Positions 1 through 10,754 are shown, counted from the stretch's first letter. The stretch is DNA of 64,000 nucleotides from an uncultured Aquimarina sp. (GCA_947503835.1 CANNFM010000001.1:124001-188000); one strand, 5' to 3'. A program made the numbers and translations. The notes: generated by a model from the letters alone, not told the origin.

Positions 1-1
1 T

Positions 2-1336
2 AATGATGGGTCGACGATTAATAATATACAGTGTGTTTTAGATGATAATACTGTAGACACCACCATTAAGGATAGAATAAATATTGGTGCAGCAATAGCC
101 ATTACTGGTACTTTAATTGAAAGTCAAGGAAAGGGACAGCGCGTTGAGATTCAGGTAACCGGTATTGAAATTGAAGGAGATGCGGATCCTGAAGAATTGA
201 AATTAACCATCCTCTCCCCTAAACGTCACAGTTTAGAAAAACTAAGAGAGCAAGCGCACCTTAGAGTTCGTACGAATACCTTTGGAGCCATAATGCGAGT
301 TCGATCTAAGCTTTCTTTTGCGATTCATGAATATTTTCAAAAAAACGACTTCTATTATGTGCACACACCAGTAATTACTAAAAGTGATGCAGAAGGTGCA
401 GGTGAGGCATTTAAAGTGACTAATCTTGATCTTAACAATATCCCAAAAGACGAGAAAGGTGAAGTAGATTATAAAGAAGATTTTTTTGGTGGCGAAACCA
501 ATCTTACAGTTTCTGGCCAACTCGAAGCCGAAACCTATGCAATGGGATTAGGTCAAGTATATACTTTTGGCCCAACTTTTAGAGCAGAAAACTCAAATAC
601 ATCACGACATCTTGCAGAATTCTGGATGGTAGAACCAGAGGTTGCGTTCTGTGATCTTGATGGTAATATGGATCTGGCCGAAGATTTTATAAAGTATGTA
701 ATACAATATGTCTTAGACAACTGCTCTGATGATTTAGAGTTTTTAGAAAATCGCCTTGTACAAGAAGATAAACAAAAACCACAAGCAGAGCGTTCAGAAA
801 TGTTACTTCGTGATAAGCTTAAATTTATTTTAGAGAACAATTTTAAGAGAGTTAGTTATACCGAAGCTATTGATATTCTTAAAAACTCTAAACCCAATAA
901 GAAAAAGAAATTCAAGTTCCCAATTGATGGATGGGGAGCAGATTTGCAAAGTGAGCATGAACGATTTTTGGTAGAAAAACATTTTAAATGCCCAGTGATC
1001 TTATTTGATTACCCTGCAGATATCAAATCTTTCTACATGCGTTTAAACGAAGATGGTAAAACAGTTAGAGCAATGGACATTCTTTTCCCTGGAATTGGTG
1101 AGATTGTTGGAGGTTCGCAACGTGAAGAACGATTAGATGTTCTAAAAGAAAAAATGGCGGCTCTTAATATCCCAGAAGAAGAACTATGGTGGTATTTGGA
1201 TACTCGTCGTTTCGGAACTTGTACCCATAGTGGTTTCGGACTTGGATTTGAAAGATTAGTGCTTTTTGTAACCGGAATGGGTAATATTAGAGACGTGATT
1301 CCTTATCCAAGAACCCCACTTAATGCAGAGTTTTAG
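2..1336 (+). CDS. asnS: Asparaginyl-tRNA synthetase, 5' end cut off by the window
   Basis: Class II aminoacyl-tRNA synthetase that charges tRNA-Asn in the cytoplasm. The reading frame is open from base 2, so the N-terminal start lies outside the window; 444 residues are visible, close to the full family length. The first ~65 residues are the end of the OB-fold anticodon-binding domain (NDGSTINNIQ, then VEIQVTGIEIEGDADPEE). The catalytic domain follows, with class II motif 2 (FRAENSNTSRHLAEFWMVEPE region) and motif 3 (GFGLGFERLV) near the end. An internal TTG at 197 is not the true start, because the upstream codons continue the family sequence. The gene ends well before the convergent minus-strand gene. 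Confidence 0.97.
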   Translation, partial: NDGSTINNIQCVLDDNTVDTTIKDRINIGAAIAITGTLIESQGKGQRVEIQVTGIEIEGDADPEELKLTILSPKRHSLEKLREQAHLRVRTNTFGAIMRVRSKLSFAIHEYFQKNDFYYVHTPVITKSDAEGAGEAFKVTNLDLNNIPKDEKGEVDYKEDFFGGETNLTVSGQLEAETYAMGLGQVYTFGPTFRAENSNTSRHLAEFWMVEPEVAFCDLDGNMDLAEDFIKYVIQYVLDNCSDDLEFLENRLVQEDKQKPQAERSEMLLRDKLKFILENNFKRVSYTEAIDILKNSKPNKKKKFKFPIDGWGADLQSEHERFLVEKHFKCPVILFDYPADIKSFYMRLNEDGKTVRAMDILFPGIGEIVGGSQREERLDVLKEKMAALNIPEEELWWYLDTRRFGTCTHSGFGLGFERLVLFVTGMGNIRDVIPYPRTPLNAEF

Positions 1337-1420
1337 TAAGAATAGATCCCGCTCTGCTACGGGGTAAGTTCAACGTACTATTTGAATGCATCTTATAGAC
1401 TTTTCAGAATAGAGTTTCAC

Positions 1421-2002
1421 TTAATTATAATGTTTTTTCAATAAAATCTCAGAAATCAAATCCTGAATAACCAAGGTATTCGGATCAGGTTTCTGGGATG
1501 TATTATTTGCTCTTTTTATCTTTTCATAATGTGGTATCTTATTCGTTTTGGTAAGTACTTCAAGTACTTCTTCAAAAAAACCGCTAAGAATTGGGATTAC
1601 ATAATGGCTTGATTCATTTTGCCTCTTGAGATGAATAAATTTCTTGGTATACGCAAGAAAGATTTGTGGATATTGAGCAAAAGTCATCAATGCTTCGCAA
1701 AAACTTTGATACACCTCTTCTTTATTTAGGTTATTTCTGAATTTTAACTTGGATTGATCAATCTGTTTGAGAGTATACAATAGTACACTTTCTCTAATAA
1801 AAGTGCTATAATCATTTTTAGAATAGTAATACACCTCCATTCCGATATTTGTATTAACTATTAGTACCTCATCACCAATGTTCTTTTTTAAAAAAGATTC
1901 AAAAGCTGCCACCATTGATGAGGACATCAACAATCTTCTTTTGATATCCAAAGATCGGATATTTACAGATTTAACACCTTCTATGTTATGATTATCATTC
2001 AC
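1421..2002 (-). CDS. TetR/AcrR-like protein, putative regulator
   Basis: A 193-residue protein with a GTG start that overlaps the stop of the ankyrin gene by four bases, so the two are probably translationally coupled. Residues ~30-72 read like a diverged TetR helix-turn-helix. A hydrophobic helix is followed by NTNIGMEVYYYSKNDYSTFI, which resembles the usual G(V/I)s..tlYyyFksKeeL block. The rest is helical, as in TetR ligand domains. The HTH match is weak and I could not confirm it. Its position in the katG-ankyrin group suggests, by inference only, a role in peroxide-responsive control. Confidence 0.5.
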   Translation of the reverse strand: MNDNHNIEGVKSVNIRSLDIKRRLLMSSSMVAAFESFLKKNIGDEVLIVNTNIGMEVYYYSKNDYSTFIRESVLLYTLKQIDQSKLKFRNNLNKEEVYQSFCEALMTFAQYPQIFLAYTKKFIHLKRQNESSHYVIPILSGFFEEVLEVLTKTNKIPHYEKIKRANNTSQKPDPNTLVIQDLISEILLKKHYN

Positions 2003-2466
2003 TTTGTAAGATTAAATAATTCTGAGAGCTTCAACCCTTGATGATTAGCATGCATCTCTGCTGTATATCCTTTGTTATCTTTTGCATGCATATCTGCTCC
2101 ATTTTCTAACAATAATTTAATGACTTCTATTTGACCAAAAGTTGCTGCATAAATTAGGGCCGTAGCATCATTACAATTTTTCTGATTTACATCAGCTCCC
2201 GATTCAATAAGTAATTTTGCTATACTATGATACCCTTTGAAACAAACACCCATCAATGCGGTATTACCAGAGCTATCTGGTTCATCAATATCTGGGCTGT
2301 AGCTTAATACTAGTTTGGTAATCTTCTCAAGTCCATAATATGAAGCCAAAAGTAAGGGGGTTGATCCCCGATGATCCCTAGCATGAATACTATTTGGATT
2401 AGATTCTATGAAACTCCTCACTGATTCGTAATTTTCCGATCGTATAGCATTAAAAATAGTATCCAC
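1999..2466 (-). CDS. Ankyrin-repeat protein linked to catalase
   Basis: A 155-residue protein made almost entirely of ankyrin repeats: about four units with GSTPLLLASYYG, GNTALMGVCFKG, DATALIYAATFG and KGYTAEMHANHQG cores, spaced about 33 residues apart. There is no signal peptide, so it is probably cytoplasmic. The start is GTG. It sits 177 bases downstream of katG on the same strand. Small ankyrin proteins encoded beside catalase genes are known from other bacteria (AnkB beside katB in Pseudomonas), where they support catalase activity. A similar helper role here is inference. A hairpin between the two genes may separate their transcripts. Confidence 0.85.
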   Translation of the reverse strand: MDTIFNAIRSENYESVRSFIESNPNSIHARDHRGSTPLLLASYYGLEKITKLVLSYSPDIDEPDSSGNTALMGVCFKGYHSIAKLLIESGADVNQKNCNDATALIYAATFGQIEVIKLLLENGADMHAKDNKGYTAEMHANHQGLKLSELFNLTK

Positions 2467-2586
2467 TGAACAAAGTATTTTTAATTAATTATGAATAAGA
2501 ATGTATCTTAAATTATCAAAAAAATCTCGAATACACTAAAATTATCAAAACTTTATAATTTTCATTATCAAATACTTACCTAAAAT

Positions 2587-2610
2587 GGGCGGCTCGCAAG
2601 CAAACCGCCC
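2587..2610 (-). terminator. Probable katG terminator hairpin
   Basis: GGGCGG and CCGCCC form a six-base GC stem around a 12-base loop, 34 bases past the katG stop. On the minus strand the stem is followed by ATTTTAGG. It lies before the ankyrin gene and could end or attenuate katG transcription. Confidence 0.55.
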
Positions 2611-2643
2611 CTAAAAAAGTATTTTGTATGATTTACATCATTA

Positions 2644-4920
<2,277 letters not shown>

Positions 4921-4962
4921 TTATTTATTGTTGTTATTAAATTTTTGAAAACAAGAAACTTA

Positions 4963-5024
4963 TTTAATCCTCTTTTTACCAAGCTTCCGGACAACGTTGG
5001 TAGGTGTATTTTATGAGGATTAAA
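4963..5024 (-). promoter_or_regulatory. Nested inverted repeat upstream of katG
   Basis: TTTAATCCTC (4963-4972) and GAGGATTAAA (5015-5024) are a perfect 10-base inverted repeat. Inside it ACCAA (4978-4982) pairs with TTGGT (4997-5001). It starts 67 bases upstream of the katG ATG and could be a structured leader RNA or an operator. The rest of 4897-5212 is AT-rich and I see no gene or clear promoter in it. Confidence 0.45.
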
Positions 5025-5212
5025 CACACTTAAAGATACTCGATATTTAACACAAAATCAATAACTTAAATCGATTGTAATAATTTAGAAATAAATATAA
5101 TCTATTTAACAAAAAATTATAATTAATAAAACTTATACTTTAATGTATACCGAAAAATATGATCATTGCTCTAACCATTTTCTGAATTCGGAAGTTGTAG
5201 ATGAGCTCGTCA

Positions 5213-5419
5213 TTACTTTTTCTTTAAAAGATAGGCGCCATCTTCTTCTGTTGCAACGGCAAAGACTGCGGTTTCTGTTTTATCCTGATATAAAATAACA
5301 TTAGCAAAAGATAGAGGCAAATTATCTTGATTGGTAATACGACCAGTAATAGTATTTTGGCCATTACTTACATTTGTTACACTACATAATAGAAAGAAAA
5401 TTACTTTTTTGAATTCCAT
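5213..5419 (-). pseudogene. N-terminal fragment of a TonB-receptor-type outer-membrane protein
   Basis: A 68-residue frame with a signal peptide (MEFKKVIFFLLCSVTNVSNGQ) followed by the start of a carboxypeptidase-regulatory-like beta-sandwich (ITGRITNQDNLPLSFANVIL, then EEDGAYLL). In Bacteroidota this module opens large TonB-dependent or outer-membrane-barrel proteins. Here the frame stops after LLKKK and no plug, barrel or further conserved sequence follows before katG. It is most likely the remnant of a large gene left by a deletion. A promoter-like element precedes it, so it may still be transcribed. Confidence 0.6.
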
Positions 5420-5451
5420 GTTTACTTTTTTGTTTCATTTATTTACTGAAA

Positions 5452-5459
5452 CAAATGTA
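5452..5459 (-). promoter_or_regulatory. Bacteroidota -7 promoter element
   Basis: TACATTTG on the minus strand matches TAnnTTTG exactly and lies 32 bases upstream of the fragment's ATG. No good TTG (-33) element is found at the expected distance, so support is partial. Confidence 0.35.
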
Positions 5460-5586
5460 GAAGTGTGCTCTTGCTATATGAAGTTGATTCTGACGAAGTA
5501 GGTCAAAAAAGAGTTGAATCGGTCATAATTACCTTTTAAGAATAGTATTTGTAAATCTTGTATTGAAATGCTATATAAATTATCAT

Positions 5587-6345
5587 CTAGCCCAGCCTTT
5601 CTTTCATTTTCTGAAGCTGTTGTTCGATAAGCAATAGTTTATCTTCTACTTGATCTCCAAATTCTGGTATTCGTTTACAAAAAACATATCGAACCCTCCA
5701 TAATTCTTTGATTTCTGATAAGGGGTATTTTTCGTCTTCTATATTTTTATGATCTGCTCGTAATACTATATCATTTTTGGTAATATAAAGCCTTCTAAAA
5801 ATTAATTTCCCATCTACAACCACAAAAACTAAGGTGCCATTATTCAATTTTTTAATGACCGTACCAGGAACTTTTTCTCCTATTACAATATCTTTAGGAT
5901 AAAATCCTTTATCATGAGAAGTCATTTCTAAATTAGAAACTGTAAATCCTCTAAACTCTTTTTCTGGATTCACCGGTAATTGAATAGTGGGTAGTTCTTT
6001 AATGAAGTTTTCTTTATCCCATAACGTTATATACTCGTTCGAAGTACTGTCAGTAATACAAGGAATCAATGCAAATTGTTCTCGTTTTACATCTTCAGCA
6101 TACGTAGTAAGATCACCTTCAAACTTTAAAAGTTGATTTACGGTAAGCTCGCTGGTCAGTAAATCATCGATAGCTATGCTAAAATAATTAGCTATTTTAA
6201 TAATGGTTTCAATTTTAGGTTCGCTTCTCCCTTCCTCATAAGCCCCTAAAGTACCGCGTTTCAGATCAAAAAGCTCTGCAAATGCTTGCTGACTTAATCC
6301 TTTTACACTTCGTATTTTCTTTATATTTTTTCCAAAAAAAGACAT
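5587..6345 (-). CDS. XRE-family repressor with degenerate S24-like domain
   Basis: A 252-residue predicted repressor. Residues ~1-60 are an XRE helix-turn-helix (GKNIKKIRSVKGLSQQAFAE, then KRGTLGAYEEGRSEP). A linker leads to a LexA/CI-like peptidase S24 fold around residues 120-220 (GFTVSNLEMTSHDKGFYPKDIV). The position where active proteins carry G-x-S-M reads N-L-E-M, so the catalytic serine appears to be missing and self-cleavage is unlikely. The C-terminal tail is a coiled coil. I chose the ATG at 6345 over one at 6366 because the promoter puts the transcript start at about 6363-6366. It diverges from the PspA cluster and may control it; that link is inference. Confidence 0.8.
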   Translation of the reverse strand: MSFFGKNIKKIRSVKGLSQQAFAELFDLKRGTLGAYEEGRSEPKIETIIKIANYFSIAIDDLLTSELTVNQLLKFEGDLTTYAEDVKREQFALIPCITDSTSNEYITLWDKENFIKELPTIQLPVNPEKEFRGFTVSNLEMTSHDKGFYPKDIVIGEKVPGTVIKKLNNGTLVFVVVDGKLIFRRLYITKNDIVLRADHKNIEDEKYPLSEIKELWRVRYVFCKRIPEFGDQVEDKLLLIEQQLQKMKERLG

Positions 6346-6349
6346 TTTT

Positions 6350-6500
6350 GCTAATTTTATTTGCAATTATCAAAAATAATTGTACATTTACACTAACAAT
6401 ATTAGCTAATACTTTCGAATAATGCTAATTTTAGTAGAGTTTCTTTTAAATTTTATCAGTTTATACAATAAAGACAAAGGGGTTACTAAAATTTTTAGCA
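6350..6500. promoter_or_regulatory. Repeated GCTAAT motifs, candidate repressor operators
   Basis: GCTAAT occurs at 6350-6355, 6405-6410 (inside the perfect palindrome ATTAGCTAAT, 6401-6410) and 6424-6429, with an inverted TTAGCA at 6495-6500. The sites flank the repressor promoter in the 325-base gap between the repressor and the PspA cluster. They are good candidates for autoregulatory XRE sites. I see no gene in this gap. Confidence 0.4.
6371..6399 (-). promoter_or_regulatory. Promoter of the XRE repressor gene
   Basis: TTG (6397-6399), an 18-base spacer and TATTTTTG (6371-6378) on the minus strand match the Bacteroidota consensus TTG-N-TAnnTTTG. The implied transcript start near 6365 gives a ~20-base leader to the ATG at 6345. 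Confidence 0.65.
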
Positions 6501-6670
6501 ATTTAACTAAACTAATAACCTTTTAATCCACATACCTATGTTAGTCATTGTATTTTATATAGCCAATTTAGTAGTAAATATTATCGAAAAGTTAATTGAC
6601 TTTTTGTAATATTGAAATACTTTCAAATAACCAGAACAAACCACTAATTATCAATCAAAAAAACCATCAC

Positions 6671-7066
6671 ATGCAAGATCATTTTCAACTGGTGAAAGAC
6701 TATTTAATGCAACTCAATTATAATATCAATCACGAAAACAAAGGTGAAGGTATTATTATGATAAGCAAAGAAAATGAAGGGATCAAAAACATGATTCTTG
6801 GAGTCGCACCACCTATCTTAATAATGGAACAACACATTTTTAACATCAAAAACAAAAATGAAGTTGTTTATAGAAGCTTACTTCAAAAAAACCGGGATAT
6901 AGTACATGGAGCTTTTGTACTTGATGAGACTGGCGAAAAAGTAATCTTTAGAGATACATTACAGGTAGAACATTTAGACTTAAACGAAATAGAGGGCTCT
7001 CTGAATTCCCTGGGCTTATTATTAAGTGAATATTCAGAACATATTATAAATTTTTCAAAATACTAA
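6671..7066 (+). CDS. YbjN/type III chaperone-fold-like protein
   Basis: A 131-residue soluble protein with no signal peptide or membrane segment. It starts with a helix (MQDHFQLVKDYLMQLNYNI) and has an alternating strand/helix layout with a central GVAPPILIMEQHIF strand. This resembles the YbjN or Tir-chaperone fold often found with PspA genes. I chose the ATG at 6671; the upstream TTG at 6596 would add 25 low-complexity residues unlike the rest. It ends four bases before pspA and so opens that operon. Its function is unknown; a cytoplasmic adaptor for PspA is a guess from context. Confidence 0.7.
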   Translation: MQDHFQLVKDYLMQLNYNINHENKGEGIIMISKENEGIKNMILGVAPPILIMEQHIFNIKNKNEVVYRSLLQKNRDIVHGAFVLDETGEKVIFRDTLQVEHLDLNEIEGSLNSLGLLLSEYSEHIINFSKY

Positions 7067-7070
7067 TACT

Positions 7071-7784
7071 ATGAACTTTTTTAAACGATTATTTAGAATA
7101 GGAGAAGCTGAGGCACATTCTGCAATTGATAAAATGGAGGATCCTATCAAGATGACCGAACAAGGCATACGTGATATGAAAAGTGACCTCGAAAAAAGTC
7201 TTGAAGCTCTTGCGCAGGTTAAAGCCCTTGCCATAAGAGCCAAAAATGATACCGAAGAGTTTGCTGCAAAAGCCGAAGATTACCAACAAAAGGCAATGCT
7301 CATTCTTAAAAAAGCGCAAAGTGGTGATTTGGATGCTGCCGAGGCTGACCGATTAGCCAAAGAAGCATTAATTAAAAAAGAAGAATCAATGCACCATGTT
7401 ACCCGTAGCAAAGGTGAATCTGAAAAATTTGATACATCTGTAGACCAACTAGAAAAAAATGTACAGGAAATCAAGCAAAACATCAGTAAATGGGAAAACG
7501 AGCTTAAGACGCTAAAGGCACGTGTAAAAGTTTCTAAGGCAACGAAAAATCTTAATAAACAAATGGCAGAGATTGATAGCTCGAGTACTGTTTCTATGTT
7601 AGAACGCATGAAAGAAAAAGTAACTCAGGAAGAAGCCCTTGCCGAAGCTTATGGCGATATTGCCAATGCATCTAAGACCATTGATGAAGAAATTGATAAA
7701 GCTATTGACATCACCGAAGCTAATGCCGAAGATGATTTAGCAAAGCTAAAAGAACAATTAGGTATGAAAGATAAAGATGCCTAA
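7071..7784 (+). CDS. pspA: PspA/IM30 family membrane-repair protein
   Basis: A 237-residue, almost wholly helical protein of the PspA/IM30/ESCRT-III superfamily. These proteins bind damaged inner membrane and assemble into rods or rings. Diagnostic features are the N-terminal amphipathic helix (MNFFKRLFRIGEAEAHSAI), the family sequence DKMEDPIKMTEQGIRDM at ~21-37, and long coiled coils to about residue 190. Length is normal for PspA. Next come a membrane OB-fold protein and a flotillin, a recurrent partnership in which PspA is thought to cooperate with SPFH scaffolds. There is no PspF or PspB/C nearby; the divergent XRE gene is the only adjacent regulator. Confidence 0.92.
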   Translation: MNFFKRLFRIGEAEAHSAIDKMEDPIKMTEQGIRDMKSDLEKSLEALAQVKALAIRAKNDTEEFAAKAEDYQQKAMLILKKAQSGDLDAAEADRLAKEALIKKEESMHHVTRSKGESEKFDTSVDQLEKNVQEIKQNISKWENELKTLKARVKVSKATKNLNKQMAEIDSSSTVSMLERMKEKVTQEEALAEAYGDIANASKTIDEEIDKAIDITEANAEDDLAKLKEQLGMKDKDA

Positions 7785-7837
7785 TACGGAATTTTATGCT
7801 TAACCAGTATTGTATAACTAAATAACTACTAAAAACT

Positions 7838-8554
7838 TTGAACGATCTTATAGAAATAGCATTTTCGCCAGTAAATATGGTATTAACCATCCTTATGATC
7901 TTATTGATCTTATATTGGTTATTTACTATGATTTCGGGAATCGACCTTGATATGGATATAGATGTAGACATCGACATTGATACCGATGTTGATATAGATG
8001 CCGATACTGGTATAGAAGGCGGAAACCTGGATTTTGAGGATATTGCCAATACCGAAGTAAATAAAGAAGATGTCGTTGGGAAGAGACGGAGACCATTAAA
8101 ATGGTGGCAAATCTTACTCATCTACTTCAACTTTGTCGGACTACCTTTTATGTTCACTTTTACATGCTGGATCTTTATATGGTGGATGTGTACGACTATA
8201 ACCACGAGTCTAACCTCAACCTACGACAATAGTCTGGGATACATAATTTTTCTGGCAGCAATTGTTCCTTCTTTAATCCTAACAAAGATATTTACTACGC
8301 CCTTTAAAGGTTTCTTTAAAAACTTAAATAAGGACGGTGACGCACCCATTGATTTAATTGGAAGAAAAGGAACGTTACAATCAACTATTTCTGGAGATAA
8401 ACTGGGCTCTGCAGAAGTTATTGCAGAATCAAATCCACTTTCAATTTATGTTAAATCATTGAACGGAGAACAAATAAATTACCATCAAAAGATTCTGATC
8501 ATAAAACAATCAGAGGATAAAAATTACTACTTAGTACAATCATATAACGATTAA
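7838..8554 (+). CDS. YqiJ-like OB-fold membrane protein with alternating-Asp segment
   Basis: A 238-residue inner-membrane protein with a TTG start. One transmembrane helix lies at ~12-32, then a striking acidic stretch at ~40-65 with Asp at nearly every second residue (DLDMDIDVDIDIDTDVDID), then two helices at ~95-125 and ~132-150. The C-terminal ~70 residues form a small beta domain (DLIGRKGTLQSTISGDKLG) like the NfeD/YqiJ OB fold. In E. coli yqiJ sits beside yqiK, a flotillin; the same pairing is seen here, 14 bases before the flotillin gene. NfeD-type proteins act with SPFH proteins in membrane microdomains. Confidence 0.8.
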   Translation: MNDLIEIAFSPVNMVLTILMILLILYWLFTMISGIDLDMDIDVDIDIDTDVDIDADTGIEGGNLDFEDIANTEVNKEDVVGKRRRPLKWWQILLIYFNFVGLPFMFTFTCWIFIWWMCTTITTSLTSTYDNSLGYIIFLAAIVPSLILTKIFTTPFKGFFKNLNKDGDAPIDLIGRKGTLQSTISGDKLGSAEVIAESNPLSIYVKSLNGEQINYHQKILIIKQSEDKNYYLVQSYND

Positions 8555-8568
8555 TCAACTTTAAGACT

Positions 8569-10635
8569 ATGAACACTATATTACCTTTTATTGGAATTGG
8601 AATAGGCCTAATTCTATTCCTAATCATTGTATACTTTGCGATCATCGCAATGTTCTATAAAAAAATCCCTCAAGGCCAAGCCCTTGTAAGAACTGGATTT
8701 AAAGGAACCAAAGTTGCCACAGACAAAGGACTTTATGTTGTACCTGTATTTCATAAAGTTGAAATTATGGACATTTCTGTAAAGAAAATTCAAATTGAAC
8801 GATTAGGAAATGACGGTCTTGTTTGTAAAGACAATATGAGAGCCGACATTAAAGTTGCTTTCTTTGTTAGGGTGAATAGCGAAGTAGATTACATAAAAAA
8901 AGTAGCGCAAACTATTGGTTGCGAAAGGGCTTCTCATATTTCCACTTTAGAAGATCTTTTCGAGGCTAAATTCTCTGAAGCACTAAAAACGGTTGGAAAA
9001 AAATTCCAATTTACAGAGCTTTATGAAGCAAGAAGAGAATTCAGAGATGAAATTGTAAATATTATTGGTACCGATCTTAATGGATATACATTAGAAGATT
9101 GTGCGATCGATTATTTAGAACAAACACCTGTGTCATTTTTAAAAGCAGATAACATACTAGATGCAGAAGGTATCAAAAAGATTACTGAATTAACTGCTGC
9201 ACAAAATATGAAATCCAACCTTATCAAACGTGACGAGGAAAAAGTGATTCGTAAGCAAGATGTTGAAGCACGTGAAGCTATTTTAGAATTAGACAAACAA
9301 TTAGCAGAAAAAGAAGAACAGCAAAAACGAGAAATAGCCAATATCAAATCTCGTGAGGAGGCCGAAACTTTAAAAGTTGCAGAAGAAGAGCGGTTAAAAT
9401 CTGAAACAGCGCGCATTGCGACACAGGAGAAGGTAAAAGTCGCAGAAGAAAACATGGAACGACAAATCATTGTTGCTGCCAAAAATAAGCAACGTACCGA
9501 TGCTGTAGAAACCGAAAGAGTAGAAAAAGACAGAATGTTAGAAGCTACAGAGCGTGAACGTATAGTAACGCTGGCTCAGATCGAGAAAGAAAAAGTAGTT
9601 GAAGTAGAGAAAAAGAATATCCAAGATGTAATTCGCGATCGAGTAACCTTAGAAAAAGGTGTGGTAGAAGAACAGGAGAACATGAAAGATATTCAAGCGT
9701 TTAAAACCGCAGATCGTGATAAACAAGTAAAAATTACAATTGCAGAAGCTAATGCTCAAGAATCATTAATCACAACGATTAAAGCCGCAGAAGCCCAGAA
9801 AGAAGCTGCTAAACAAAAAGCCGAAGAGATCAATATCGAAGCACAGGCACAAAAAGAAGCTAGTGAAAAAGAAGCTGAAGCTCGTAAAACATTAGCCGAA
9901 GCACAAGCCAAAGAAGAAGCAACAATGGGTATGTCTGAAGCACAAGTAATGCATGCTAAAGCAGATGCTCATGAACGTGAAGGTCTTGTTGAAGCTACAA
10001 TCATTGAGAAGAAAGCCAAAGCAGAAGCCGCAGGAATTGAAGCCAAAGCCGAAGCAATACGTAAAGAAGGGATGGCCGAAGCAGATGTAATCAAAGAGAA
10101 AGCACTTGCCGATGCTGCCGGAATCGAAGAAAAAGCCGAAGCAATGAAAAAACTGGATGGTGTAGGTAAAGACCATGAAGAGTTTAAACTACGCCTGGAT
10201 AAAGAATTACAAGTTGATCTGGCACACATCAATATTCAGAAAGAAATTGCCGATGCACAAGCAGAAGTGATTGGAGAAGCCTTAAAAGCTGCTAATATTG
10301 ATATCGTAGGAGGAGAAACCATGTTCTTTGATCAAATTGTTGGTCAGATTACCAGAGCCAAGGGGATTGATAGATTGGTGCAACATTCAGATAACATTCA
10401 GGAGGTTAAAGATGCAATATTAGGAAGCGAAGACGTGAAAGGTAATCTTTTAGAAAAAATAAAAGAATTCGCTACCAAATACGGAATTTCTTCTGAAGAC
10501 ATCAAGAATCTAACCATCGCCAACCTACTCATGGAGCTAAAACAAAAAACAACAGATCCAGACGAAAACAATCTGTTTACCAATTTGTTTAATCTAGCTA
10601 GTGGATTAGGTCTATCTGACAAAAAATTGAAGTAA
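8569..10635 (+). CDS. Flotillin-like SPFH protein (YqiK type)
   Basis: A 688-residue membrane scaffold. An N-terminal transmembrane helix (residues ~5-30) is followed by the SPFH domain (VPQGQALVRTG-like IPQGQALVRTGFKGTKVA, then the KVAFFVRV strand) to ~200. A very long Ala/Glu/Lys-rich coiled coil runs from ~210 to ~540, and a globular C-terminal region completes it. It is longer than E. coli YqiK. Flotillins form large membrane-attached cages and organise membrane domains. Neighbours (PspA, OB-fold protein, AAA+ ATPase) suggest a membrane-stress complex. The gene is followed by the first hairpin repeat. Confidence 0.93.
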   Translation: MNTILPFIGIGIGLILFLIIVYFAIIAMFYKKIPQGQALVRTGFKGTKVATDKGLYVVPVFHKVEIMDISVKKIQIERLGNDGLVCKDNMRADIKVAFFVRVNSEVDYIKKVAQTIGCERASHISTLEDLFEAKFSEALKTVGKKFQFTELYEARREFRDEIVNIIGTDLNGYTLEDCAIDYLEQTPVSFLKADNILDAEGIKKITELTAAQNMKSNLIKRDEEKVIRKQDVEAREAILELDKQLAEKEEQQKREIANIKSREEAETLKVAEEERLKSETARIATQEKVKVAEENMERQIIVAAKNKQRTDAVETERVEKDRMLEATERERIVTLAQIEKEKVVEVEKKNIQDVIRDRVTLEKGVVEEQENMKDIQAFKTADRDKQVKITIAEANAQESLITTIKAAEAQKEAAKQKAEEINIEAQAQKEASEKEAEARKTLAEAQAKEEATMGMSEAQVMHAKADAHEREGLVEATIIEKKAKAEAAGIEAKAEAIRKEGMAEADVIKEKALADAAGIEEKAEAMKKLDGVGKDHEEFKLRLDKELQVDLAHINIQKEIADAQAEVIGEALKAANIDIVGGETMFFDQIVGQITRAKGIDRLVQHSDNIQEVKDAILGSEDVKGNLLEKIKEFATKYGISSEDIKNLTIANLLMELKQKTTDPDENNLFTNLFNLASGLGLSDKKLK

Positions 10636-10646
10636 AATCAAAAAGA

Positions 10647-10704
10647 GCTCTCCTCCTTTTAAAGGAGGAGAATGAATTCCGCGCAGCGGAAGAAAGAGGT
10701 GGTT
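10647..10704 (+). repeat. Hairpin repeat copy A (left arm only)
   Basis: A 58-base arm almost identical to the left arms of copies B and D. It contains the palindrome CTCCTCCTTTTAAAGGAGGAG and the hairpin TTCCGCGCAGCGGAA, then ends in AAGAGGTGGTT. The right arm seen in B and D is absent. It lies 12 bases after the flotillin stop. Confidence 0.85.
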
Positions 10705-10754
10705 AAAGCACCCCAAAACACATATATGAATACCATCACAACAACATTTTTAGA

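Noticed and set aside
1347..1363. CCCG...CGGG foldback after asnS as a terminator
   Set aside because: The stem is four bases and has no U-run on either side; too weak to annotate.
5161..5216. Short frame ending SEFRKWLEQ next to the receptor fragment
   Set aside because: Only 17 codons, with no visible ribosome binding site. It could be the tail of a lost gene, but too little remains to call.
5587..6345. Prophage remnant suggested by the CI-like repressor
   Set aside because: No integrase, phage structural gene or attachment repeat is found around it. Such repressors are common outside phages.
6596..6670. TTG start for the YbjN-like gene
   Set aside because: It would add 25 Asn/Gln-rich residues with no fold. 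The ATG at 6671 begins a good helix.
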